Below, in pieces: positions 1 to 6,395 of a DNA stretch of 7,970 nucleotides. The notes beneath the pieces were generated by a model, which was given only the letters and a program-made list of their open reading frames with translations, was not told the DNA's origin and searched no databases. Both the position numbers and the translations under genes were made by a program. Where the stretch lies: positions 1 through 7,970 of the forward strand of contig VERS01000071.1 of NCBI GenBank assembly GCA_018882545.1, written 5' to 3'. The stretch's first letter is position 1. Every line of letters begins with the position of its first letter. Source of the DNA: Mycobacterium sp. (GTDB lineage: Bacteria; Actinomycetota; Actinomycetes; Mycobacteriales; Mycobacteriaceae).

Positions 1-575
1 AGGAGGAAGCGCGCGGCCGAGGCGGCGGTGATCGACAGGCCGATCCCCCGCCCGTCGGGGCTGACCCGCAGCGGCCGCTCGGGACCCTCCACGATGTTCG
101 GGAGGCGCACGGAGCTCCACTCGACCGCGCTCTCGCGCAGCCCGGCCTCCATTCGGTTCTTGTCCTCGATGATGGGGCGCAGCCAGCGTACGAAGAGCGG
201 GATGACGACCCGGTTGGCGAACCAACTTCCGCTGCCCCCGGCTCCAACGTTCGACATGCACACGATGCGACCGACGCCGTTCTGTTCCATCGCGGCGAGG
301 GTGATCAGTACCGAGTCTGAGATGATTGAGGTCGGTGTGCCGTCCCCCTTGCCGCCGATCCCGAGGCAGTGGATAACGGCGTCGGCGCCGCGGATGCACC
401 TCTCGACGTCGCCGGGCGCCACGGGACTGCCACCGATCACGGTGAGTCGTGAATGGCTCAGCGACACGCGGCGCGGATCACGAACCAGCGCCGTGACCTC
501 GTGCCCCTCCTTGAGTGCCTGGGAGGCCACGAGTCCACCCGTGAGGCCGGTGGCCCCGAAGACTGCGAGCTTCAT
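1..575 (-). CDS. NAD(P)-binding reductase, BVR-B/NmrA-like (3' end outside window)
   Basis: About 191 residues are visible from an ATG at 575 and the frame is open to the window edge, so the C-terminus is missing. The N-terminus has a Rossmann dinucleotide loop of GxxGxxG form (GATGLTG, residues 7-13) after a beta strand. The second strand ends in VRD (residues 31-33), where the arginine suggests NADP(H) over NAD(H). Later segments (GADAVIHCLG, GVGRIVCMSNVGA, SVRLPNI) match the atypical SDR families of biliverdin reductase B/flavin reductase and NmrA-like proteins. A small cytosolic reductase or a redox-sensing protein is likely; the substrate cannot be read from the sequence. It lies downstream of mmpL on the same strand but has its own promoter/operator, a near copy of the one before mmpS, so it is probably controlled by the local TetR protein. 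No well-spaced Shine-Dalgarno precedes the ATG; the stop of a short upstream ORF overlaps it as ATGA. Confidence 0.85.
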   Translation of the reverse strand, partial: MKLAVFGATGLTGGLVASQALKEGHEVTALVRDPRRVSLSHSRLTVIGGSPVAPGDVERCIRGADAVIHCLGIGGKGDGTPTSIISDSVLITLAAMEQNGVGRIVCMSNVGAGGSGSWFANRVVIPLFVRWLRPIIEDKNRMEAGLRESAVEWSSVRLPNIVEGPERPLRVSPDGRGIGLSITAASAARFL

Positions 576-688
576 TCCACCATCCGCCCCCGAATGATTC
601 TCGGCGCCAACCGCAGCCGCGGACCGCGCTCGACCCGCCGGAGTTCTCCTGCCTGCCCGGACGGCTCCCGGGACAACGACATGTTCAC
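572..688 (-). CDS. Candidate leader ORF ahead of the reductase gene
   Basis: A GTG at 688, in frame with an ATG at 682, opens a short frame of 38 codons (36 from the ATG). It ends in a TGA at 574-572, overlapping the reductase ATG (575-573) as ATGA. The GTG lies seven bases after the TAAAGT -10 element, the spacing expected for a leaderless start. The peptide is arginine-rich and has no recognisable domain. The same GTG and ATG positions occur in the second copy of this promoter, before mmpS. Leaderless leader ORFs that couple translation to the next gene are known to be common in mycobacteria. That this one is translated is inference from position only; it could equally be plain 5' leader. 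Confidence 0.35.
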   Translation of the reverse strand: MNMSLSREPSGQAGELRRVERGPRLRLAPRIIRGRMVE

Positions 689-728
689 AACGTGAACTTT
701 ACCCCTGGTGTTCACACTGTCAACATAA
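677..728 (-). promoter_or_regulatory. Promoter/operator copy 1, before the reductase
   Basis: Reading leftward, a consensus TTGACA -35 (723-718) is followed after 16 bases by TAAAGT (701-696). The -35 lies inside the near-palindrome TGTTCACACTGTCAACA (709-725; 7 of 8 half-site bases pair around a central C), a typical size for a TetR-family operator, so a bound repressor would block RNA polymerase. The whole block matches 4177-4228 at 43 of 52 positions without gaps, and 707-728 is identical to 4207-4228. That second copy separates tetR from mmpS. The bases between mmpL and this block (729-762) show nothing clear. Confidence 0.75.
683..697. repeat. Perfect 15-bp inverted repeat GTTCAC-AAC-GTGAAC, possible second operator
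   Basis: A perfect inverted repeat with 6-bp arms and a 3-bp spacer covers the end of the -10 and the presumed transcription start of copy 1. Its half-site GTTCAC is also the left arm core of the 17-bp near-palindrome 27 bp away, centre to centre. In the mmpS copy the matching positions (4183-4197) have largely lost this symmetry. It may be an extra binding site for the same regulator; a hairpin role is less likely because the arms are short. Confidence 0.45.
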
Positions 729-762
729 AGATTCCGGCGTCGGACCGCGGCGAACCCGTGGA

Positions 763-3705
763 CTAGCCGTCTTGCCGAGGCGGACCGGACTCGGCGGAGC
801 CGGTCGGAGCGAGCAGTGCGCGCACCGAGGGCCGGGTGCCGTACGGCCGCAGCATCGCACTGGCCGGCCGGGGCCGGACCTTCAGCGGCCACCAGAACCA
901 GCGGCCCAGCAGCGCGGCGATTGACGGAGTCATGAACGAACGCACGATCAGGGTGTCGAAGATCAGACCGATGCCTATCGTGGTGCCGATCTGGCCCAGC
1001 ACGAGCAGATCCCCAAAGATGAACCCACACATGGTGAAGGCGAACACCAGCCCGGCGGCGGTCACCACCGACCCGGTTCCGGCCATCGTCCGGATGAGCC
1101 CGGTGTTCAACCCCGCCCCGATCTCCTCCTTGAATCGGGCGATCACCAACAGGTTGTAGTCCGAGCCCACCGCCAGCAGGATGATGATGGCCAGTGCGAG
1201 CACGATCCAGTACAGCTCGATGCCCAGGATGTGCTGCCAGATCAGCACCGACAGCCCGAACGAGGCCCCCAGTGAGAGCACGACGGTGCCGACGATCACC
1301 ATCGCGGCCACGATGCTGCGGGTGATGAACATCATGATCAGCAGGATCAGGCTGATCGCGGCGACAGCGACGGTCAGCAGGTCGTACTTCGCAATGTCCC
1401 GGGCGTCCTTGAAGCTTGAGGCGGTACCGCCGATGTAGATCTTCGCCCCGGCCAGCGGGGTGCCCTTGAGCGCCTCCTGCGCGGACTGGCGGATCGGGTC
1501 GATGTGCGAAATGCCTTTCGGCGTAGCCGGATCGGTGTCGTGGGTGATGATCATCCGGGCGGCCTTGCCGTCCGGGGAGAGGAACAGTTTCAGTCCGCGT
1601 TTGAACTCGGAGTTGTCGAACACCTCCGGTGCCAGGTAGAAGGTGCTGTCGTCCTTGGCCTCGTCGAAGGCCTGCCCCATCGCGTCGGCGTTCTTCAGCG
1701 CCTCCGCCGACTGTGCCAACAGGCCGGACTGGGTGGCGTGGTTGGTCTCGGCCAGGGCTCTGTTGCGTTCCTGGATCGCGATCTGCTCGGGAATCAGCGC
1801 CAGTTGTTCGGGGATCAGCGCCAGCAGTTGGGGTTGCAAGGCGTTGAGCCGATCCAGGCTTTCGGTGACCGCGGCGAACTGATCGGTGAGCGCGTCCACG
1901 CCGTCGAGTGCGTCAAACAGCGAGCGGAACGTGGCGCACACCGGGATGTCGAAACAGTGCGGCTCCCAATAGAAGTAGTTCTTGATCGGCCGGAAGAAGT
2001 CGTCGACGTTGGCGATCTTGTCGCGCAGTTCCTTGATCTGCTCGGAGGTCTCCCGGAAGGCCGTGACCTGCTCGTCGGTGGCCGCAACGGCCTGCTGCTG
2101 CAGTGTGTACTGCTCCTCGGTCAGCGCGTACTGCTGCTGCAGCAGTGTGATCGACTTCGAGATCTCGCTGACCTGTGCGAGCAGGTCGTCGGCGCGGGCC
2201 TGCTGGAAGGGCAGGTTGTTGATCTGAGCGGCGGACTGCGCGCTCATCTGGAATCCGAGCGAAGTGTGGTCCAGGGGGGTGCCCAGGGGCCGGGTGATGG
2301 ACTGCACCATGGCCACCCCCGGGGTCCGGAAGACCTCTCTGGCCACCTTCTCCAGCACGATCATGTTGGCCGGGGTACGCAGATCGCGGTCAGTTTCGAC
2401 CATGAGCACCTCGGGGTTGAGCCGGGCCGCCGAGAAGTGCCGCTCGGCGGCGGCGTAACCCACTTTCGCCGGCGCCCAGTCGGGTTGGTAGCGGCGGGCG
2501 TCGTAGTTGGTGCTGTAGCCGGGCAGGGCGAGCAGACCGATCAGGGCGACCGCGATACTCGCCGCCAGGACCGGCCCGGGCCAGCGGACGATGGCGGTTC
2601 CGATACGCCGCCAGCCGCGGGTCCGCATGGCGCGCTTGGGGTCGAACAGACCGATGTGGCTGCCCATCACGATCACCGCGGGCGTCAGGGTCAATGACGC
2701 CACCAGGGTGACCAGCACGCCGATCCCGGCCGGGATACCCAGGCTCTGGAAGTACGGCGTGCGGGTGAAGCGAAGGCAGAACACCGCCGCCGCCACCGTC
2801 AGGCCGGATCCGATGATCACATGCGCGGTGCTGCGGAAGCTGATGTAGTACGCCGCCTGCCGATCCGCGCCGGCCTGCCGCGCCTCCTGGTAGCGGCCCA
2901 GCAGGAATATCGCGTAGTCCGTTCCGGCCGCGACGACGAGCAAGGTCAGCAGGTTGGTGGCGTAGGTCGACAACGGGATGATGCCGACGTGGCCCAGGAA
3001 GGCGACGACGCCGCGGGCCGCGGCAACCTGGACGGCGACCGCGACCAGCGTGAGCACTGCGGTGACGATGGACCGGTAGACCAGCAGCAGCATCAGCCCG
3101 ATCACGCCGAAGGTGAGGGCGGTGACTTTGATGTGGCTCTTGTCGCCGACGGCGAACTCGTCGGCGAACAGCGCGGCCGGACCGCTGACGTAGGCCTTGA
3201 CGCCGGGCGGTGACGGGGTCTGGGCCACGATGTCGCGGACGGCGGCCACCGACTCGTTGGCCTGACTTCCGCCGGAGTCCCCGGCCAGATAGACCTGGAT
3301 CAGGGCGGCCTTGCCGTCGCTGCTCTGGGATCCCGCCGCGGTCAGCGGATCGCCCCAGAAGTACTGAACGTGCTGGACGTGCTCGGTGTCGGCGCGCATC
3401 GCCGCGACCAGGGCGTCGCCGAACCGGTGCGCGTCGGCGCCCAACGGCTGATCGCCCTCGATCACCAGCGTCACCAGACTGTCGGTGTCGTACTCGCCGA
3501 ACACCTGTCCCACCCGCTTGGCCGCGATCAACGACGGGGCGTCCGGGGAACTGGCCGACACGTTGTGGATCCGGCCGACCTCCTCCAGGGGTGGGATCAG
3601 GGCGTTGCTGGCGGCGGCCAGCGCCAGCCAGAAGATCGCGATCGGCACCGCCAGCCGCCGGATCAGGCGCGGAACAGCCGAGGGGGTGTCCTGGCGGGAA
3701 CTCAT
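763..3705 (-). CDS. mmpL: MmpL-family RND transporter (MmpL4/MmpL5-like)
   Basis: This 980-residue inner-membrane protein belongs to the RND superfamily and should export a lipid, siderophore or drug using the proton motive force. TM1 spans about residues 18-38, followed by a first periplasmic domain, a helix bundle with GTDYAIFLLGRYQEAR (D263-Y264), a second periplasmic domain, and a second bundle with GSDYNLLVIARF (D849-Y850). These paired Asp-Tyr motifs are the proton-relay sites of the family. Between about 495 and 670 the second periplasmic domain holds a long Gln/Leu-rich heptad region broken by two cysteines, C584 and C590. This matches the coiled-coil hairpin known from MmpL4/MmpL5 proteins, where the tip is thought to be disulfide-linked. 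The ATG at 3705 was chosen because GAGG, overlapping the mmpS stop, lies 8 bases before it and TM1 then starts in the usual place; the frame is open further upstream, but that part overlaps mmpS. The cargo cannot be assigned. Confidence 0.95.
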   Translation of the reverse strand: MSSRQDTPSAVPRLIRRLAVPIAIFWLALAAASNALIPPLEEVGRIHNVSASSPDAPSLIAAKRVGQVFGEYDTDSLVTLVIEGDQPLGADAHRFGDALVAAMRADTEHVQHVQYFWGDPLTAAGSQSSDGKAALIQVYLAGDSGGSQANESVAAVRDIVAQTPSPPGVKAYVSGPAALFADEFAVGDKSHIKVTALTFGVIGLMLLLVYRSIVTAVLTLVAVAVQVAAARGVVAFLGHVGIIPLSTYATNLLTLLVVAAGTDYAIFLLGRYQEARQAGADRQAAYYISFRSTAHVIIGSGLTVAAAVFCLRFTRTPYFQSLGIPAGIGVLVTLVASLTLTPAVIVMGSHIGLFDPKRAMRTRGWRRIGTAIVRWPGPVLAASIAVALIGLLALPGYSTNYDARRYQPDWAPAKVGYAAAERHFSAARLNPEVLMVETDRDLRTPANMIVLEKVAREVFRTPGVAMVQSITRPLGTPLDHTSLGFQMSAQSAAQINNLPFQQARADDLLAQVSEISKSITLLQQQYALTEEQYTLQQQAVAATDEQVTAFRETSEQIKELRDKIANVDDFFRPIKNYFYWEPHCFDIPVCATFRSLFDALDGVDALTDQFAAVTESLDRLNALQPQLLALIPEQLALIPEQIAIQERNRALAETNHATQSGLLAQSAEALKNADAMGQAFDEAKDDSTFYLAPEVFDNSEFKRGLKLFLSPDGKAARMIITHDTDPATPKGISHIDPIRQSAQEALKGTPLAGAKIYIGGTASSFKDARDIAKYDLLTVAVAAISLILLIMMFITRSIVAAMVIVGTVVLSLGASFGLSVLIWQHILGIELYWIVLALAIIILLAVGSDYNLLVIARFKEEIGAGLNTGLIRTMAGTGSVVTAAGLVFAFTMCGFIFGDLLVLGQIGTTIGIGLIFDTLIVRSFMTPSIAALLGRWFWWPLKVRPRPASAMLRPYGTRPSVRALLAPTGSAESGPPRQDG
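1781..1822 (-). repeat. Two 21-bp tandem units encoding heptads in the MmpL coiled coil
   Basis: Two adjacent 21-bp units (1781-1801 and 1802-1822) match at 17 of 21 bases and encode LIPEQLA-LIPEQIA; a more diverged LQPQLLA heptad comes just before. This looks like heptad duplication in the periplasmic helical hairpin. The repeated proline resembles prolines found in this region of other MmpL4/5-type proteins, so it is probably compatible with the fold. Confidence 0.6.
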
Positions 3706-3715
3706 CGGGACCGCC

Positions 3716-4147
3716 TCACCCGGATTTGTCCAAGCAGAAGACGTAGGCCGATGCGGCATCCGACAAACGCTCCACCTTGACCACCCCGTCGATGGTGATC
3801 CGGCAGCCCAGCGTGTCGCCGTCACCCTGGGCTTGGACGTTGACCAGTACCGCCGGGGTGGTTGTCGAATCGTCGTAGGACCACGGCAGAGCGGCGTCAT
3901 CGACCCGCTGTGGGCGGGCGCTGACGTCCATGTAGGTGATCGTCGCCGTCGCACCCGGGTCGCCGAAGACCTCGAGTTGGACGCGTTTGGGGTTGAACGG
4001 CACGATCTGCTCGGCGACACCATCGAGGGTCCCGGTTTCATCCCGGGCCCCGAACGCCCGTTGCAGTCGGTAGACGGCGAAGGCAGCCAACATGACGACG
4101 ACGACGGCGACCACAAGCATCCAGCTGCGCCTGGCCAGACGGCCCAT
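3716..4147 (-). CDS. mmpS: MmpS-family accessory protein
   Basis: MmpS is the small, periplasm-facing partner of MmpL exporters. From the ATG at 4147 the protein has 143 residues: a short basic start (GRLARRSW), one membrane helix (about residues 9-26), then a beta-rich domain. Family hallmarks are FNPKRVQLEVFG, a YMDVSARPQRV stretch like the family's YLD..A.PQ, LPWS, AQGDGDTLGCRI and a terminal FCLDKS. The two cysteines (C115, C138) are the usual pair, probably a disulfide. A GTG at 4174 would add 9 residues in frame; the ATG is preferred because family members normally begin just before the membrane helix and a short leader ORF ends at it (TAATG). The stop is 10 bases before mmpL, so the two form an operon. 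The duplicated promoter/operator lies immediately upstream, divergent from tetR. Confidence 0.93.
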   Translation of the reverse strand: MGRLARRSWMLVVAVVVVMLAAFAVYRLQRAFGARDETGTLDGVAEQIVPFNPKRVQLEVFGDPGATATITYMDVSARPQRVDDAALPWSYDDSTTTPAVLVNVQAQGDGDTLGCRITIDGVVKVERLSDAASAYVFCLDKSG

Positions 4148-4188
4148 TACGGCGTGATCCAGGGCGTCGAGCACGACGACATGATCAC
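4147..4188 (-). CDS. Candidate 13-codon leader ORF ahead of mmpS
   Basis: A GTG at 4188, seven bases after the TAAAGT -10, starts a 13-codon frame (11 codons from an in-frame ATG at 4182) ending in TAA at 4149-4147, which overlaps the mmpS ATG as TAATG. The peptide from the ATG reads MSSCSTPWITP and resembles nothing known to me. Its GTG and ATG align exactly with those of the leader ORF in the other promoter copy. If the transcript starts at the GTG, the ORF would be leaderless and could couple translation to mmpS, which has only a weak Shine-Dalgarno of its own. Translation is inferred, not shown. Confidence 0.4.
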   Translation of the reverse strand: MIMSSCSTPWITP

Positions 4189-4228
4189 CTGCTGGACTTT
4201 ACTCGCGGTGTTCACACTGTCAACATAA
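4177..4228. promoter_or_regulatory. Promoter/operator copy 2, between tetR and mmpS
   Basis: For mmpS the -35 is TTGACA (4223-4218) and the -10 is TAAAGT (4201-4196), 16 bases apart. The near-palindrome TGTTCACACTGTCAACA (4209-4225) covers the -35 and ends two bases before the tetR ATG, so one bound regulator could block both directions and give autoregulation. For tetR no strong -10 is visible: CACTGT (4215-4220) would fit a leaderless ATG only weakly, and CATAAT (4224-4229) would fit a start at the GTG at 4234. The block is repeated at 677-728. Confidence 0.78.
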
Positions 4229-4860
4229 TGGTCGTGACGGCGCTGAAGAACACCTACCACCACGGGGATCTGCGCAACGCGCTGGTGCTGACCGCGGTGC
4301 GCCTCATCGAGGACGACGGACTCGGCGAGTTCAGCCTGCGGGGCACCGCACGCCAGGTCGGGGTCTCGGCCAACGCCGCCTACCGGCACTTCAGCGATAA
4401 GTCCGACCTGCTGGCTGCGGTCGCCCAGCACGGTTACGCCCAGCTGGGCCAGCGGATGCGCCGGGCGATGAGTGCCACCCGGACCGGCAGCGGCCCCGCC
4501 GAGTTGGCGATCAACCGGTTCAAGGCCACCGGCCGGGCCTACGTCGACTTCGCCCTGGCCCACCCCGAACTGTTCGAGGTGATGTTCGGCCGCCCCGGGG
4601 CGCATCCGCCGGCTCCCCGAGACCCGTCCGAGGACGACACCGGCACCTACGCCCTGCTCGGCAGTGCGCTCGACGAACTGGTCGTCCACGGCGTCCTCGC
4701 CCCGGCCCGCCGGCCCGGCGCCGAGTTCAAGGCGTGGGTCACGGTGCACGGGTTCGCCCGGCTGTGTCTGGACGGCGCCGTCCAACTCCAGACGGCCGCC
4801 ATGCGGACCGACGCCCTGGAGTCGCTGCTCGACTTCGCCGTGACGGGAATCTGCGGCTAG
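4228..4860 (+). CDS. TetR/AcrR-family transcriptional regulator
   Basis: This 210-residue protein has the usual TetR layout. The N-terminal helix-turn-helix domain spans about residues 12-59 (GDLRNALVLTAVRLI, then FSLRGTARQVGVSANAAYRHFSDKSDLLAAV, with the recognition helix around VSANAAYRHF). It is followed by a helical ligand-binding and dimerisation domain. The C-terminal WVTVHGFARL (from W170) fits the Trp-His-Gly motif of the WHG-type TetR C-terminal domain. The gene is divergent from mmpS-mmpL, and its start touches a palindrome that also covers the mmpS -35. It is therefore most likely the repressor of the pump, of itself and, through the duplicated operator, of the reductase at the left edge. 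The inducer is unknown. The start is either the ATG at 4228 or the GTG at 4234; neither has a Shine-Dalgarno and the conserved domain begins after both. Confidence 0.95.
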   Translation: MVVTALKNTYHHGDLRNALVLTAVRLIEDDGLGEFSLRGTARQVGVSANAAYRHFSDKSDLLAAVAQHGYAQLGQRMRRAMSATRTGSGPAELAINRFKATGRAYVDFALAHPELFEVMFGRPGAHPPAPRDPSEDDTGTYALLGSALDELVVHGVLAPARRPGAEFKAWVTVHGFARLCLDGAVQLQTAAMRTDALESLLDFAVTGICG

Positions 4861-4940
4861 GGTTGGCCAGTTGAGGTGCCGGGGGACATCTTCGAGCTCC
4901 GAGGGCCCAAGGGGCGCAAAAGGTTCTACGTGCCGGCGTC

Positions 4941-4959
4941 CCGGCCGCTCGGAGGCCGG
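4941..4959 (+). terminator. GC hairpin after tetR, possible terminator
   Basis: CCGGCC and GGCCGG pair around a 7-base loop in the 123-base gap between tetR and the MinD-like gene. There is no T-run after it. It could end tetR transcription, since mycobacterial terminators often lack a strong U-tract, or it may be a chance structure in GC-rich DNA. The rest of the gap shows only the promoter element at its right end. Confidence 0.25.
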
Positions 4960-4971
4960 ATTGCCGCGTGT

Positions 4972-4977
4972 TAGTTT
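4972..4977 (+). promoter_or_regulatory. TAGTTT -10 element for a leaderless MinD-like transcript
   Basis: TAGTTT fits the mycobacterial TANNNT -10 pattern and ends six bases before the GTG at 4984, the spacing expected when the start codon is the first transcribed base. No Shine-Dalgarno lies before this GTG, which supports a leaderless start. No clear -35 is seen, which is common for this class. Confidence 0.5.
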
Positions 4978-4983
4978 CCCAGT

Positions 4984-6168
4984 GTGAGCGACGGAGCACA
5001 TCTGCGCGGAGGCGACCTCCCACAGTCCGGCCCGGCTCGTCAGCCTGCTCATGCCGCCCTCGACCCGTCGGCCACCGCGCCTGACGCGCCGACGGAAATC
5101 CTCGCACTGGAGGATTCGGCAGCCCCGGGATTCGGCCAGTCCGGCGGGCTGAACCCCCCGCCGGGCCGGCCACCGGCCCCCACTCGGGTCTACGAGGACT
5201 GGCAGGTGCCTCCTGCGGCGGAGGGTTATCCGGTGGAGGGCTACCGGCCCGCCATCGTGGAGCTGGAACAGCTGGAGATGCGGCGAAAGTCGCTGCCGGC
5301 CAAGCACGGCTGGCGCGCTCTGGTGCACAACACGACACGGATCAATCTCGGTCCCGGTCGCGACGAGTTGTACGCATTGGCACTGCAGGAACGGGTGCAG
5401 CGCATCGTGCGCTCGACCTTCCCGATCGCCGTGGTAGGGGTCAAGGGCGGGGTCGGCAAGACCGTCGTCACCGAGGTGCTCGGATCGACGTTCTCCGCCG
5501 TGCGCGGCGATCGGGTGGTGGCGGTCGACCTGGACCCCGATGCGGGAAACCTCATCTCCCGGCACGGCCGGGAGAGCGCCCTGACGATCACCGACCTGGT
5601 CGCCGAGGGCACCCGGACCCGCTATCTGGACGTCCGGGCGCACACCAGCCAGAACCGGGCGACCCGGTTGGAGGTGCTCAGCGGACCGGAGTTCGCCCGT
5701 ACCCCGATGCCGCTGCTGGACTCCGAGGTCGACGCGCTGATGCCGATCCTCAACGAGCACTACAGCCTGGTGCTGATGGACACCGGCACCGGGCTCAAGA
5801 CAAACCTGATGACCGCGATACTGCGGCAGGCGCGGGCACTCGTTGTGGTGACCAGCGCCTCCATCGACGCCTTGGAGGAGACCCAGATCGGCCTGGAGTG
5901 GCTGCGGCACAACGGCTTTCAGCATCTGCTGGACACCATGGTGCTGGTGATAAATCAGGTGCAGCGTGGTAAGCCCGGTATCGACCTCGGCCGTGCGGTC
6001 GACCAGCTCTCCCGACAGATCGGCCGGGACAGGATCTTCGTGCTGCCCTTCGACAGCCACCTATTCGAGGGCGGGAAGATCACCCTGGAACTGCTCGGCG
6101 CCAAGAGCCGCCGCGGCTACCTGGAGTTGGCGGCGGCGATCTCCGAGCTGTTCCCCGGGGGCGCATGA
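4984..6168 (+). CDS. MinD/ParA-like P-loop ATPase, related to mycobacterial EspI
   Basis: The protein has 394 residues. The first ~80 are rich in proline and alanine and look disordered. A linker of about residues 80-145 follows, and then a SIMIBI-class ATPase domain. The deviant Walker A motif is KGGVGKT (154-160), with both the signature lysine K154 and K159. The strand VVAVDLDPDAGN (D182, D184, D186) matches the Walker A' region, and SLVLMDTGTG (D266) matches Walker B. A proline-rich tail before a MinD-like ATPase is the layout of mycobacterial EspI and related ATPases of unclear function. EspI itself belongs to an ESX locus, but no ESX gene is present here. A regulatory or positioning ATPase is likely; the partner is unknown. 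It overlaps the corA remnant downstream by ATGA. The GTG start is supported by the TAGTTT element. Confidence 0.88.
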   Translation: MSDGAHLRGGDLPQSGPARQPAHAALDPSATAPDAPTEILALEDSAAPGFGQSGGLNPPPGRPPAPTRVYEDWQVPPAAEGYPVEGYRPAIVELEQLEMRRKSLPAKHGWRALVHNTTRINLGPGRDELYALALQERVQRIVRSTFPIAVVGVKGGVGKTVVTEVLGSTFSAVRGDRVVAVDLDPDAGNLISRHGRESALTITDLVAEGTRTRYLDVRAHTSQNRATRLEVLSGPEFARTPMPLLDSEVDALMPILNEHYSLVLMDTGTGLKTNLMTAILRQARALVVVTSASIDALEETQIGLEWLRHNGFQHLLDTMVLVINQVQRGKPGIDLGRAVDQLSRQIGRDRIFVLPFDSHLFEGGKITLELLGAKSRRGYLELAAAISELFPGGA

Positions 6169-6395
6169 CCAGCACCGCCCTGGAGAAGATGGCCCACGAC
6201 TACGCGGACCTGCTGCCGCCGGAGGCTCGGCGATACATGCGCGACGTCCCGACGATGATCGCCGGCATCTACGGTATGAACTTCGCGAAAATGCCCGAAT
6301 TAGCCTGGAAGTGGGGCTATCCCGCGCTGCTGACGCTCATCGCGACGATCTGCGGGACGCTGTACCTGACGTTCCGCCGCAATCACTGGCTGTAG
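6165..6395 (+). pseudogene. corA: corA magnesium-channel remnant, internally deleted
   Basis: The 76-codon frame encodes VPTMIAGIYGMNFAKMPELAW, which carries the CorA YGMNF signature and the MPEL loop, then the last membrane helix (WGYPALLTLIATICGTLY) and a basic tail ending in RRNHWL, as in full-length CorA. A normal CorA has over 300 residues; nearly all of the cytosolic domain is missing. Just before the signature, PPEARRYMRDV resembles the P.ELRPYFRDV stretch that in actinobacterial CorA lies roughly 50-60 residues earlier. This points to an internal in-frame deletion that also removed the first half of TM1. The first ~17 residues are not recognised. The start overlaps the ATPase stop as ATGA, so it may still be translated, but an ion channel is not expected. 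The alternative is a retained small membrane protein with a new role. Confidence 0.75.

Noticed and set aside
1504..2697. A 397-codon open frame on the + strand antisense to mmpL
   Set aside because: It is a GC-rich shadow of the mmpL codon pattern, full of low-complexity Gly/Val/Arg/Gln runs, with no domain, while the opposite strand encodes an unmistakable MmpL.
3210..3746. A 178-codon Arg/Pro-rich open frame on the + strand
   Set aside because: Composition is typical of GC-skewed out-of-frame translation, and it is antisense to the conserved first periplasmic domain of MmpL.
3706..4116. In-frame N-terminal extension of mmpL
   Set aside because: It overlaps mmpS in another frame, is Ser/Arg-rich and unlike MmpL; the ATG at 3705 has a Shine-Dalgarno and precedes TM1 in the normal position.
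677..4228. The two repeat copies as ends of a mobile element or transposon
   Set aside because: The copies are direct, internal to promoters and align with promoter elements; there is no transposase, no terminal inverted repeat and no target-site duplication, so a regulatory duplication explains them better.
4147..6060. A 637-codon open frame on the - strand across tetR and the MinD-like gene
   Set aside because: It is the antisense of two well-supported genes and its translation is rich in Gly/Arg/His/Gln without a fold. Only its last codons matter, as the candidate mmpS leader ORF.
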